This document shows, piece after piece, positions 1 through 7,929 of a DNA stretch of 64,000 nucleotides. This DNA comes from Pseudomonas sp. GM50 (GTDB taxonomy: Bacteria; Pseudomonadota; Gammaproteobacteria; Pseudomonadales; Pseudomonadaceae), in NCBI RefSeq assembly GCF_000282375.1, contig NZ_AKJK01000101.1, positions 1-64,000 of the forward strand. The letters run 5' to 3'. Under the pieces are notes generated by a model, which saw only the letters and a list, made by a program, of their open reading frames with translations, was not told the DNA's origin and made no database searches. The number at the start of each line of letters is the position of its first letter. The stretch's first letter is position 1. Both the position numbers and the translations under genes were made by a program.

Positions 1-39
1 AAGCCTCGCTCCTACGGGGGATTTGTGGTGTTGATGCAT

Positions 40-1251
40 TTAATGTGGGAGCGAGCCTGCTCGCGATGGCGGTGTGTCAGTCAACATGGGTGTTGGTGTC
101 ATTCTGAAAGCCGGGTTGTCCGGGTTGTAACCCCGCTCGGCAATCGCTTTTCTCAGTTTGCTCTCCAATGCGCCGTCGCTTTGATCCTTCAACGCGGTTT
201 CAATCAGCGTGGCGCGCGAGATGCCATGACTGCTCGAGTCATTCTTCATCGTCTCGGCATAGTAAAGCCCCTTGGCCAACGGCTGCATGCCCGCCGGTGC
301 ATGGTCGATCAAGGCATCCCGGGAAAGCATGGCCTGGAGCTTGCGCCCCAGTGCCTGGGTCGTTGCGTAGTCAGCCTTGATATGGAGAACGGCAGAGTCC
401 GGCCGGGCTCCCATTTCGCTGGGGCCGGCTATCTTGGCAGCGACAATAGCGTTCTCACTCTTGACCAGTGTCGCGATGACTTGCGCCAATTCACCCGAAA
501 AGCGCGGTTCGATATTGACGGTCAGGCGCCCCGTACTCAGCTCGTGGGAAGTCCGTCCTTTCGGCTCGAACCGGTAGAAATCCATGCCCGGGTCGGGATG
601 CCCCTCGATGAGCCTGTCGAGGGTGACGACTCTTCTGTATTCGGCCGGCATCTCATCGAACGATTGCGGCGTTATATCGACACCTTGCTCGCGGTCGAGT
701 CTTACCAGCTCATTCAAGACGGCCTTTTGTTCTGCAGGCTCGAGGCGCTGAACCTTGGGGTTGTCATCCAGATAAAGGGTGTAAATGTCTTCCGTGGTTA
801 TGGGCTGTTTGAGGTGTTCAGCCTTTTTGGCCCATTCATGCAAGCTGGCAAAGGCCTCTTTGCCGTCGGGCACGCCCTGGTCTTTTACTTCGGTCACCGG
901 GCTGCTGCTCTGGCCTTTTTCGAGGATGAGCGGGTTGAGCTGGAAACGTCCCCCCGGGAAAGGTTCTTGCCGTGGATTTGTCGGGGGATTAGCGGCTTTC
1001 TCGTTCAGTGTCCGGGCGATATGCGAATCCTCGCTCTGCCCATTTAGGAGGGCGTAGACGCTTTTAAAGAAGGTCCACTGTGTGGCTTGATCGTCCGGGC
1101 GTTCGACCTGAAATTGGCCATCCGCCGCACTACTGATCCGATAGGTATTGCCGCCGACCTCGATCTGGCCATGGGCCTTGAGCGCCGGGATATCGACGGG
1201 CGCGTTTATCAGTGCCTCGACACTGGGGAAGCGAAATTGCAGAGGATTCAT
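40..1251 (-). CDS. hopA1: HopA1-family type III effector, second copy
   Basis: A 403-residue protein homologous along its whole length to the upstream paralog and to Pseudomonas syringae HopA1 (HopPsyA/HrmA, about 375 aa). Recognisable blocks are the N-terminal MNPLQFRFPSVEALINAPVD, then ALKAHGQIEVGGNTYRI, GRLTVNIEPRFSGELAQ, and the C-terminal run with SSSHGISRATLIETAL and RGYNPDNPAFR. I chose the ATG at 1251 because it aligns with the paralog start and follows an AAGGA 20 bases after the previous stop; an in-frame upstream GTG/TTG would add 26 unrelated residues. HopA1 proteins are injected into plant cells and trigger or suppress immunity; their fold resembles phosphothreonine lyases. Activity here is inferred. 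The last 13 residues (TDTPPSRAGSLPH) are encoded by a REP repeat, so the native C-terminus has been replaced or extended. Confidence 0.85.
   Translation of the reverse strand: MNPLQFRFPSVEALINAPVDIPALKAHGQIEVGGNTYRISSAADGQFQVERPDDQATQWTFFKSVYALLNGQSEDSHIARTLNEKAANPPTNPRQEPFPGGRFQLNPLILEKGQSSSPVTEVKDQGVPDGKEAFASLHEWAKKAEHLKQPITTEDIYTLYLDDNPKVQRLEPAEQKAVLNELVRLDREQGVDITPQSFDEMPAEYRRVVTLDRLIEGHPDPGMDFYRFEPKGRTSHELSTGRLTVNIEPRFSGELAQVIATLVKSENAIVAAKIAGPSEMGARPDSAVLHIKADYATTQALGRKLQAMLSRDALIDHAPAGMQPLAKGLYYAETMKNDSSSHGISRATLIETALKDQSDGALESKLRKAIAERGYNPDNPAFRMTPTPMLTDTPPSRAGSLPH
44..90. repeat. REP element overlapping the 3' end of an effector gene
   Basis: This is a GTGGGAGCGAGCCTGCTCGCGA-class REP core with the hairpin GCGAGC-CT-GCTCGC at 51-64, followed by the usual GGCGGTGTGTCAGTCAACA tail. 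The same family forms a complete inverted pair at 43757-43842. The element lies inside the coding frame of the leftmost HopA1 paralog, whose stop codon is at 40-42. Positions 1-24 look like the edge of another REP arm (CTCGCTCCTAC) cut by the window boundary. Confidence 0.8.
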
Positions 1252-1270
1252 GGCGCAGAGGCGTCCTTGT

Positions 1271-2434
1271 TCAGCGGGTGGATGGTTGCCTGAAAGCCGG
1301 GTTGTCCGGGTTATAGCCTTTCGCGGCAAGCGCGGTTTTCAGCTTTTTCTCCAGGGAGCCGCTGCTGTGATCGCTCAGCACGGTCGCAATGATGTCTGCT
1401 CGTGACAGGCCATGACTGCTCGAGTCACCCTTGACTGTTTCGGCATAGGCCAGACCTTTGCCCGCCGACTGCATGCCCGCGGGGGTATGGTCGATGAAGG
1501 CCTGCGCGGGCAACATGCTCTGTAGTTTGCGGCCCAACGCCTGGGTCTCTGCGTAATCGCTGCGCACATAGAGAATGGCCGAATCGGTTCGTTGGCCAAA
1601 TATTTCCGGCCCGGCTATTTTGCCGCTGAGGACATTGCCCTCGTTCTTGATCAGCGTCGTCATGGCCTTTGCCAATTCGCCGGCATAGCGCGGCTCGACA
1701 CCGATGGTCAGCCGTCCCGTATCGTCTTCCTCTGTGCGACGAGAGTGTTCAGGCACGATCCGGTAGAAGTCCTTGCCTGCACCAGGATGCTCGGCCATGT
1801 AGACGCCGAGTAGGCGGTCTTCCTTGTTCATGCCGTCCAGCCCTTGGGGCCACAGATCGATACCCACCGTGCGTTCGAGCTTTTTAAACCCCTCCATGTA
1901 GGCTTTCTGCGCGTCGGGCGCCATGAGCCTGGACTTGGGTGTTTCCTGCTTGAACAGCTGGTAGATGGTTTCCTGCATGGGCTGTTTGAGCTTTTGCGCT
2001 TTTTTCGTCCAGGCGAGCAGGCTGGCGAAGGCCTTCTTGCCGTCGGGGATCTCGCCTTCTTTTGCCGTAACGGCGGTCGCCGAGGAACTGCTCTGGCCTT
2101 GCTCCAGGTTGATCTGTTGCAGATTGAGGCGTCCACCCAGTTGGCGCGTAAGCTGCGGCCGTGCAGAGGCTGCGGCGGCTTTCTCGTTGAGCGTCTGGGC
2201 GATCCGCGTGCTCTGGCTCTGTCCGCCGAGAAGATGGCTGGCACTCTTGAAGAACTTGTCCACGGCGGCCTGTTTGTCCGGGCGTTGCACACTGAGTTGC
2301 CCATCCGCCGCGGCGCGGATTTCATAATGCTTGCCATTGACCTCGATCCGGCCGTGGGCCTTGAGCGCCCGCACGTCGACAGTCGAGTCTTTCAGCGCTT
2401 CGACACTGGTAAAGTGTGATTGCACGGGATTCAT
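1271..2434 (-). CDS. hopA1: HopA1-family type III effector, first copy
   Basis: A 387-residue protein, close to the length of P. syringae HopA1. Residues 1-90 (MNPVQSHFTSVEALKDSTVD, KHYEIRAAADGQLSVQRP) match the HopA1 secretion and chaperone-binding region as I remember it. Residues about 215-385 carry the family blocks FYRIVPEHSRR, GRLTIGVEPRYAGELAKAM, DSAILYVRSDYA, HTPAGMQS, KGLAYAE, SSSHGLSRADII and GYNPDNPAFR. The start ATG overlaps the chaperone stop (ATGA), so translation is coupled to shcA. The gene ends 19 bases before the second copy, which makes chaperone-effector-effector one operon read from the hrp box at 2846-2874. HopA1 from P. syringae is a known hypersensitive-response elicitor; the host target of this protein is unknown. 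Confidence 0.9.
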   Translation of the reverse strand: MNPVQSHFTSVEALKDSTVDVRALKAHGRIEVNGKHYEIRAAADGQLSVQRPDKQAAVDKFFKSASHLLGGQSQSTRIAQTLNEKAAAASARPQLTRQLGGRLNLQQINLEQGQSSSSATAVTAKEGEIPDGKKAFASLLAWTKKAQKLKQPMQETIYQLFKQETPKSRLMAPDAQKAYMEGFKKLERTVGIDLWPQGLDGMNKEDRLLGVYMAEHPGAGKDFYRIVPEHSRRTEEDDTGRLTIGVEPRYAGELAKAMTTLIKNEGNVLSGKIAGPEIFGQRTDSAILYVRSDYAETQALGRKLQSMLPAQAFIDHTPAGMQSAGKGLAYAETVKGDSSSHGLSRADIIATVLSDHSSGSLEKKLKTALAAKGYNPDNPAFRQPSTR

Positions 2435-2814
2435 ATACGCGCCTCACGCCAACCCTTGATCCAGTCGATCAGCGTCGCGATTTCGCGCATCAACACCGCT
2501 ACGCTGGCTTTTTCCCGGGCGATGCTTTGATAGGCAAAATACAAACCGCTGCCAGCATCCCAACCGAGTCCGGGACCGGCACTGACGAGGGGATTGAGCG
2601 CACCACCCAACAAGCGCTGCAGCGGCAGGTCTTTTGGCGTCTCGAGCAAACCGATCAGCAGCAGGCGCTGGTGAGGGTCATTGCACGCCAGCTTCAGCGG
2701 ATAGGTGTCATCGATGATCAGATCGCACATCCCTCGGGCATCGAACGCCAAGGGCTGCATCTCGAGGGCGGTGGAAAGATCTTTGAGCAAGGTTTTGTAG
2801 AAGAGGCCACTCAT
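2431..2814 (-). CDS. shcA: Type III effector chaperone, CesT/ShcA-like
   Basis: A 127-residue small protein with the CesT/Tir-chaperone pattern: an N-terminal helix (LFYKTLLKDLSTALEMQPL), a short beta section with LIIDDTYPLKLAC, a central LLLIGLLETP strand and a C-terminal helix ending in DWIKGWREARI. It sits directly upstream of hopA1 with an ATGA overlap, the same arrangement as shcA-hopA1 in P. syringae, where ShcA binds the effector N-terminus and promotes its secretion. The promoter is a HrpL-type hrp box 32 bases upstream. The Shine-Dalgarno match is weak. I name it from position and fold; it could be any class IA chaperone, but the partner is almost certainly the adjacent HopA1 protein. 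Confidence 0.85.
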   Translation of the reverse strand: MSGLFYKTLLKDLSTALEMQPLAFDARGMCDLIIDDTYPLKLACNDPHQRLLLIGLLETPKDLPLQRLLGGALNPLVSAGPGLGWDAGSGLYFAYQSIAREKASVAVLMREIATLIDWIKGWREARI

Positions 2815-2845
2815 GGCTTAACCCGTAAATGATGGACATAGGGGC

Positions 2846-2874
2846 TAAGTGGTGTGGCGGGTGCTGGCGGTTCC
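2846..2874 (-). promoter_or_regulatory. hrp box (HrpL sigma-factor promoter)
   Basis: On the minus strand the sequence reads GGAACC, then 16 bases, then CCACTTA. This matches the canonical hrp box GGAACC-N15/16-CCACNNA at every defined position. It lies between the stop of the binding-protein gene (2876) and the chaperone start (2814), pointing into the shcA-hopA1-hopA1 operon. It implies HrpL-dependent expression, so a type III secretion system should exist elsewhere in this genome. Confidence 0.93.
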
Positions 2875-2875
2875 G

Positions 2876-3640
2876 TTATTGCGACAAATAGCTCTGTTGT
2901 ATACGCGCCAGGGTGCCGTCATCGCGAAGCGTTTCAACCGCCTTGCGCAAGTCTTGCACCAGTTGCTCGGAGCAAAGCCTGGAGCAAGCCAGATAGAGCT
3001 CCGCGCGGCTCATGACGGGGCTCATGAACAGCTTGCGTTCAGACATCTTCGGCCAGATGTATTGACTCTCGGGCACACCGTTGAACCAGGCATCAAGGCG
3101 ACCTTTCAAGAGCATCTGCGCGGGATTGTCGCCAATGGTCAGCGGGTAGATCTGCTCGTCGCTGAAGCCTTGTGCACGCAGGATTTCCTCCTGCGCACTG
3201 CCCAGGCCGACGCCGATCACCCGGTAGGTTTTTTTCGCTTGCGCAAAGCTGCTCACTGGCCGGTCGAGGCTGAAAAAGGCTCGCTCCATGGGCATGATCG
3301 ACGCGATCCAGGTGAAGCGATCCTCGCGTTCTGGCGTACGTGACAAGGGGGCTATCAGGAGATCCTGCTTCTCGCTGACGTACTTCTGCGATCTGGCCCA
3401 GGGAAGCCCATGGACATGAGCGACATAACCCGCGTTGGCAATGGCCGTCAGGACGGCTTCTCCGACCATTCCGTGGCCTTTGGAACCATCGACAAACGTC
3501 AGTGGCGGAGCGTCCGGGATATACAACTCAAGCGGCAAGGAGGCGCCCTGCGCGTTAAAGGTGATCAGCAGCGATACCCACAGACAAAGCCTGCAAAGCG
3601 CTTTTGTATTGGCTATTGATACCCATGAGCTCTCGCTCAT
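2876..3640 (-). CDS. Periplasmic solute-binding protein, family 3
   Basis: About 254 residues. The N-terminus holds a signal peptide (ALCRLCLWVSLLITFNAQGA) with likely cleavage after NAQGA. The mature part has the type-II binding-protein pattern: LELYIPDAPPLTFVDG, then GMVGEAVLTAIANAGY, and a second lobe with RVIGVGLGSAQEEIL and MLLKGRLDAWFNGVPES. It would bind an amino acid or similar small solute in the periplasm. No permease or ATPase lies beside it, so it may serve a remote transporter or act alone. The start is uncertain: ATG at 3640 is preferred because it places the signal peptide well, but ATG at 3658 or GTG at 3685 is possible. Confidence 0.75.
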   Translation of the reverse strand: MSESSWVSIANTKALCRLCLWVSLLITFNAQGASLPLELYIPDAPPLTFVDGSKGHGMVGEAVLTAIANAGYVAHVHGLPWARSQKYVSEKQDLLIAPLSRTPEREDRFTWIASIMPMERAFFSLDRPVSSFAQAKKTYRVIGVGLGSAQEEILRAQGFSDEQIYPLTIGDNPAQMLLKGRLDAWFNGVPESQYIWPKMSERKLFMSPVMSRAELYLACSRLCSEQLVQDLRKAVETLRDDGTLARIQQSYLSQ

Positions 3641-3822
3641 GGTTGATAGTTCAGGCATTGAACGTAAAAGGGCGCCACAAGTCACCAGTGGTGTTGATCA
3701 CAGGGATGATGAGTCTGCCGACCGTCGTTTGTTATTGAATCCGGTATCGGCCCGGCATTCTACGCAGACTTGAGGTCAGGACACATCCTCCCAGGGTGAC
3801 AGGGGCGCTTGTTGCTCTTTAT

Positions 3823-4998
3823 TCAAGCCTCTATTTGCGCGATCAGCGCGCACAAATACGCTGCGCCCCTGTCACCGATTGCATTACGCAATGTCCTCTC
3901 GGTTACCGTGACAGCGTTATGGCTGGCCGCCCGGCAGAATCGATAAACCAGATCAACCACTTGTTGCCGGTCCGGCGCCTGCCGTGTGTCGGCATCACAA
4001 TGGGCAAGCAGCAGGTGGCGTAGCGTCAAGGTCCGGATGGCCAGTGTGGCCGCCCACTCGGTAAGGCTCGCCCCATAATCAAGCCCGGCACTGGTACTGG
4101 AAATGAACGGGAATCCCGTGCGGGTCATTTCGGCGGCAATGAAACGCTTCAGGATCGGGTCGAGCGTGCCATGAATCTTTTCCCGGTAAAGGTCTCGATA
4201 GGCAGGCTTCAGCATCCATTGAGCCTGTTCCGGCGTTTCACCGGGCTCGATGAGCGAGGCGCCGAGGATTTGTTGACGCAATGCCGGCGGCACACCGGAT
4301 GCGTTCAGAATGTTCATCAGCACGATCAGCAACGGGTCCGCAATGATCGGCTCGCTGCTGGCTATTGGCGGTTCATACCCTGCCGCCTGAAAGGGGAGCT
4401 CTTCGGCCCAACAGGCATAGGGCAACGCGTTCAGCCTGGCGGCGATCCAGTGCAGGCGCAGCAATACCTGCCCGGTGGACAGTTCCGTCGACAGCGCTAT
4501 CTGCAGAAGAAAGTCGACCACTGAACGCCAGTGGGACGCGTCGATGCCAGCAAACGCCAGGTTGCTTGCCCCGTAAAGGTGGAAGTCGTCTTGCCGGCTT
4601 TCCTCGATACGGTACGGGTCGTCGCCAAACAGCCCCAGGCGGGCGATTTCCGGGCAGCTCATGGTCGCCGATTTCACCAGCGAACCATTGATCCGGCGAT
4701 ACATGCGCGGGTAGTTGGCACAGGTATCCGTGAGTACTTGTTCGCCCTGTTGCGCGTGTATCTGGCAACGTCCGCCCTGAAGCGCTCCACACTGACCGCC
4801 AGCCCGGCTCATTTGATAGCCCGAATCGTCTTTGACGATCAGGTTCAAGAGCTCAGGGTAGGTTCGGCTATACAAATCCTGACTGCGATCACTGACCGCG
4901 ATACGCCAGTCGCCCTTGCAGCAGTTGTCTTCGCAGCGTTCGGCCAAGCACGCGAATTGCTGCACATACCTGAAAGCCCTGGTGGACTGAATTCCCAT
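3823..4998 (-). CDS. fliB: FliB-like flagellin lysine N-methylase
   Basis: A 391-residue protein with the cysteine-rich N-terminus of the FliB/YkgJ-related group: FACLAERCEDNCCKGDWRI at residues 12-30, then GGQCGALQGGRCQIHAQQG and DTCANYPRMYR, giving clustered cysteines for an Fe-S centre. FliB methylates surface lysines of flagellin; the Salmonella enzyme is about 400 aa, so the length fits. The ATG at 4998 is chosen because GGAG lies seven bases upstream; a TTG two codons earlier is less likely. It is divergent from a chemoreceptor gene, but no flagellin gene is in the window, so its target is inferred. Confidence 0.8.
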   Translation of the reverse strand: MGIQSTRAFRYVQQFACLAERCEDNCCKGDWRIAVSDRSQDLYSRTYPELLNLIVKDDSGYQMSRAGGQCGALQGGRCQIHAQQGEQVLTDTCANYPRMYRRINGSLVKSATMSCPEIARLGLFGDDPYRIEESRQDDFHLYGASNLAFAGIDASHWRSVVDFLLQIALSTELSTGQVLLRLHWIAARLNALPYACWAEELPFQAAGYEPPIASSEPIIADPLLIVLMNILNASGVPPALRQQILGASLIEPGETPEQAQWMLKPAYRDLYREKIHGTLDPILKRFIAAEMTRTGFPFISSTSAGLDYGASLTEWAATLAIRTLTLRHLLLAHCDADTRQAPDRQQVVDLVYRFCRAASHNAVTVTERTLRNAIGDRGAAYLCALIAQIEA

Positions 4999-5232
4999 GA
5001 ACAATCTCCAGCGTTCGTTTCAGACTGAGTGGACGTTGTGCTGGAGTTGTTCCATGGCCGCAGCGCAAATAGCGAGGGAACTTCTGATTGCCTTGATCGC
5101 GTTGCAATGGAACTGAATCGCTTCGGGCAGCCACTGAATTAAAACCGCTGGCTTGCAGGAGATCGTTCGGTTTTTGTTTTTCGCCAACGACGGAATTCTT
5201 ATTTTAATAAAATAATGCGCATGGAGATCAAC

Positions 5233-6870
5233 ATGGGACTGAAGCTGAACGTTGGGCAGAAACTGGGGTTGGGCTTTACCTTTGTATTGATACTGACGCT
5301 TGCTTCCATACTGCTGGCCATGAGTCGCGTGCATGAAATCAAGGACACATTGACGCGAATCAATGACGTCAACAATGTGAAAACCCGCTATGCCATCAAC
5401 TTCCGGGGAAGTGTGCATGATCGGGCGATTGTTTTGCGTGACATCCTGCTGATAAACAACATTCAGGATGTCTATCCTGAACTTGAAAAAATAAAACAAC
5501 TCGCGGCGAACTACGCTGAAGCGGCCATCGCCCTGGACAAGATTTTTGCGTCGCGCACCGATATTACCGACGAAGAACAGCGAGCGCTTTCAGCGATTAA
5601 AGAGGTTGAGGTCAATACCTTGCCGTTGATTGAAAAGGTCATCCATTTACGCATGAGCGAACAAGCGCCACGCGCGGTAGAGGTCTTGCTTGCCGAAGCC
5701 CGGCCTGCTTTTGTGGAGTGGTTGCGCGTGGTCAACCAAATGATCAACCTCGAAGAAAGGATGAACCAGAAGGCTGCGGCGCAAGCTCGCGATGTCGCGA
5801 CAAGCTTTGACGCACTGATGTGGGCGCTGGCACTCGGAGTGATTCTGCTCAGTGCAGTGATGGCATGGCTGCTGACGCGCAGCATCACGCAACCACTGCG
5901 CCAGGCTTCAAAGCTGGCTCAGGATATTGCTTCCGGTAATTTGTCCGGGGTGGTCAATATCAAGGGGACAGATGAGCTGGCAGGGTTGCTCAATGCGCTG
6001 GTCGGTATGCAGTCGAGTCTGAGTGGCACGATCAGGCTCATCTCGGACACGGCAGACAAAGTAGCCGTCTCCGCAGAACAGATGCAGGTGGCTACCGAGA
6101 AAAATACGCAGCACATGCACAAGCAGAGTGACGAAGTGATCCAGGCTGCAACCGCCGTCAATCAAATGAGTACGGTCGTCGATGATGTGGCACGCAATGC
6201 CGCGTCGACTTCAGATTCATCAGTCATCGCCAATCGTTCTTCCCGGCAAGGGCGGGACCAGGTGCTTGCCACGGTCGGTGCGATTCAGAACATGGCCGAT
6301 GAATTGGGCCATACCTCGGTGTTGGTCCTGGGGCTGGCCGATAAAAGCCGGGAAGTCGGCCGGGTGCTGGATGTGATCCGTAACATCGCCGATCAAACCA
6401 ATCTGTTGGCACTCAATGCCGCCATCGAGGCCGCCCGTGCCGGCGAAAGTGGTCGCGGTTTCGCCGTTGTGGCGGACGAGGTAAGGGCGCTGGCGCACAG
6501 AACTCAAGCATCGACGGTTGAGATTGAAGCGATGATTTCCAGTATTCAAACATGCGTCGATGGTGCCACACACTCCATGAGTCAATGCACGAGCAGAGCG
6601 GAAAGCACGCTCGAAGTCGCCAATTCTGCGGGCAGCGCCCTTGACGAAATTGCCGCTGCGGTCGAGCTGATCACTGAACGTAATCTGCTCATTGCCGGTG
6701 CCGCCGAGCAACAGGCCCAAGTGGCTCGGGAGGTCGATCATAATCTGGTCAACATTCGTCAACTCTCGATGCAATCCGCTGAAGATGCAGGTCGCTCCAG
6801 CGTGGCCAGTGGTGAACTGTCCAGGCTGGCTCAGGGCTTGCGGGAGATGGTGCTGAAGTTTTCGTTATGA
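5233..6870 (+). CDS. Methyl-accepting chemotaxis protein, 4HB type
   Basis: A 545-residue transmembrane chemoreceptor. TM1 is at about residues 10-30 (GLGFTFVLILTLASILLAM). A periplasmic four-helix-bundle sensor of about 155 residues carries the GSVHDRAIVLRDILL motif. TM2 (ALALGVILLSAVMAWLL) is followed by HAMP (TRSITQPLRQASKLAQDIA) and a long cytoplasmic coiled coil with the signalling tip NIADQTNLLALNAAIEAARA. There is no C-terminal CheR pentapeptide. The ATG at 5233 has GGAG six bases upstream; earlier in-frame ATGs at 5215 and 5221 lack one. The ligand cannot be told from sequence. Confidence 0.92.
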   Translation: MGLKLNVGQKLGLGFTFVLILTLASILLAMSRVHEIKDTLTRINDVNNVKTRYAINFRGSVHDRAIVLRDILLINNIQDVYPELEKIKQLAANYAEAAIALDKIFASRTDITDEEQRALSAIKEVEVNTLPLIEKVIHLRMSEQAPRAVEVLLAEARPAFVEWLRVVNQMINLEERMNQKAAAQARDVATSFDALMWALALGVILLSAVMAWLLTRSITQPLRQASKLAQDIASGNLSGVVNIKGTDELAGLLNALVGMQSSLSGTIRLISDTADKVAVSAEQMQVATEKNTQHMHKQSDEVIQAATAVNQMSTVVDDVARNAASTSDSSVIANRSSRQGRDQVLATVGAIQNMADELGHTSVLVLGLADKSREVGRVLDVIRNIADQTNLLALNAAIEAARAGESGRGFAVVADEVRALAHRTQASTVEIEAMISSIQTCVDGATHSMSQCTSRAESTLEVANSAGSALDEIAAAVELITERNLLIAGAAEQQAQVAREVDHNLVNIRQLSMQSAEDAGRSSVASGELSRLAQGLREMVLKFSL

Positions 6871-6884
6871 AAGAAAACTTCAGC
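6852..6884. terminator. Perfect 12-bp hairpin across the chemoreceptor stop
   Basis: GCTGAAGTTTTC at 6852-6863 and its exact complement at 6873-6884 enclose a nine-base loop. The left arm is the last codons of the chemoreceptor and the stop codon is in the loop. The neighbouring hydrolase gene is convergent, so the stem probably serves as a bidirectional terminator or transcript end. There is no long T tract. Confidence 0.6.
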
Positions 6885-6907
6885 GATAGAACACGCCCAG
6901 GCTGATA

Positions 6908-7804
6908 TCAACGACCCAGGTGCCGTAGGAGGAAGGCGCTGATCTGGTCCAGTGCCCGGCGGGCTTCTTCGAGTTGATCGCTCATGGTCTGGAAGACATG
7001 AATCATTCCCGGCCAGACGTCCAGGTGGACCGCCACTTCGGCGCTGGCCAGGCGGCTGGCGAGCCGGGTTGAATCGTCCAGCAGGCATTCCCGACTGCCC
7101 ACCTGGATCAGCACTGGCGGTAAACCCTGAAGGTCACCGTACAGGGGGGAGGCCAGCGGATTCAGTGGCTCGGCGCCCTGCAAATAGGTGTCGGCCATAA
7201 GGGTCTTGCCAGCAAGCGGGCCGAGCAATGGATCTCGAGCCTTCTGCAAATTCCAGGACTCTCCTGTCTGAGCCATGTCCACCCAGGGCGACATCACTAC
7301 CGCAGCCGCGGGCAGCGGCAAACCAGCGGCCTTGGCAGCCAACATCAGAGCCATGCACAGACCGCCGCCGGCACTGTCTCCGGCCAGCACCAGATGCTCG
7401 GCGTTCACACCGTTTTCGAGGAGTGCACGGTAGACATCCAGAGCGTCGTCTACGGCGGCCGGGAAAGGGTGTTCCGGGGCCAGGCGGTAATCGATGCACA
7501 GGGTACGAATCCGGCTGCGGGCTGCCAATTGGCTGGTGAGCGGGCGATAGGCCTGGGCACTGCCGAACGAGTAGCCTCCGCCATGCAGATACAACAACAC
7601 GAAGTCAGGCCGGGCATCCGTGGGAATAGCCCAAAGCCCGCTGACGCTGGCCAGGTTGGCGGCCTCAAAGGTCACGCCTTCGCCACAGGAAGCGCTGCCG
7701 AAGAGTCGTTCGGCCTGTTGACGTTGTTGGTCGATCGTCAGCGAGCCGAGGGGCGGCAGTTGGCTGAGTTGTTCGATGAGGCCGTCGATATTGTTGTGGG
7801 CCAT
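6908..7804 (-). CDS. Alpha/beta hydrolase, HSL-type esterase
   Basis: A 298-residue cytoplasmic esterase of the hormone-sensitive-lipase family. HGGG (residues 74-77) forms the oxyanion hole, GDSAGG contains the nucleophile Ser144, and the later LLDD and PGMIHVF segments supply the acid and histidine. The start ATG follows AGGAAACCAC. Upstream lies a 16/16 match to the operator also found before ech (7868-7887), and ACAACAAT in codons 3-6 is an Hfq/Crc-type A-rich motif. Both features tie it to the ferulate regulon. I infer that it cleaves phenolic esters such as feruloyl or chlorogenate-type esters. The family alone does not prove this substrate. Confidence 0.85.
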   Translation of the reverse strand: MAHNNIDGLIEQLSQLPPLGSLTIDQQRQQAERLFGSASCGEGVTFEAANLASVSGLWAIPTDARPDFVLLYLHGGGYSFGSAQAYRPLTSQLAARSRIRTLCIDYRLAPEHPFPAAVDDALDVYRALLENGVNAEHLVLAGDSAGGGLCMALMLAAKAAGLPLPAAAVVMSPWVDMAQTGESWNLQKARDPLLGPLAGKTLMADTYLQGAEPLNPLASPLYGDLQGLPPVLIQVGSRECLLDDSTRLASRLASAEVAVHLDVWPGMIHVFQTMSDQLEEARRALDQISAFLLRHLGR

Positions 7805-7867
7805 GTGGTTTCCTGATCGTTGTACCGCGATGGATGGGGTCTTCCGCCAAACAAGTTAACTTTCAAC

Positions 7868-7888
7868 ATAGTTAATGTTAATAACTAT
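7868..7888. promoter_or_regulatory. FerR-type (MarR) operator, site A
   Basis: The palindrome ATAGTTA-N7-TAACTAT matches the ech upstream site at all 16 defined positions of ATAGTTAATNNNNATAACTA. It lies 64 bases before the esterase ATG, just inside a plausible -35 (TTGCCA on the minus strand, 7891-7896). Binding of a MarR dimer here would block transcription of the esterase gene. Confidence 0.75.
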
Positions 7889-7929
7889 ATTGGCAAGATA
7901 ATTTCGTTTCATCCCCAGGTCGGCCTGCA

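Noticed and set aside
25..1047. Long open frame of 340 codons on the plus strand opposite the left effector
   Set aside because: It is the antisense of a clear HopA1 homolog, has no recognisable domain and no ribosome binding site.
5005..5232. Sigma-28 type flagellar promoter before the chemoreceptor
   Set aside because: TAAA is present but no acceptable GCCGATAA follows at the required spacing.
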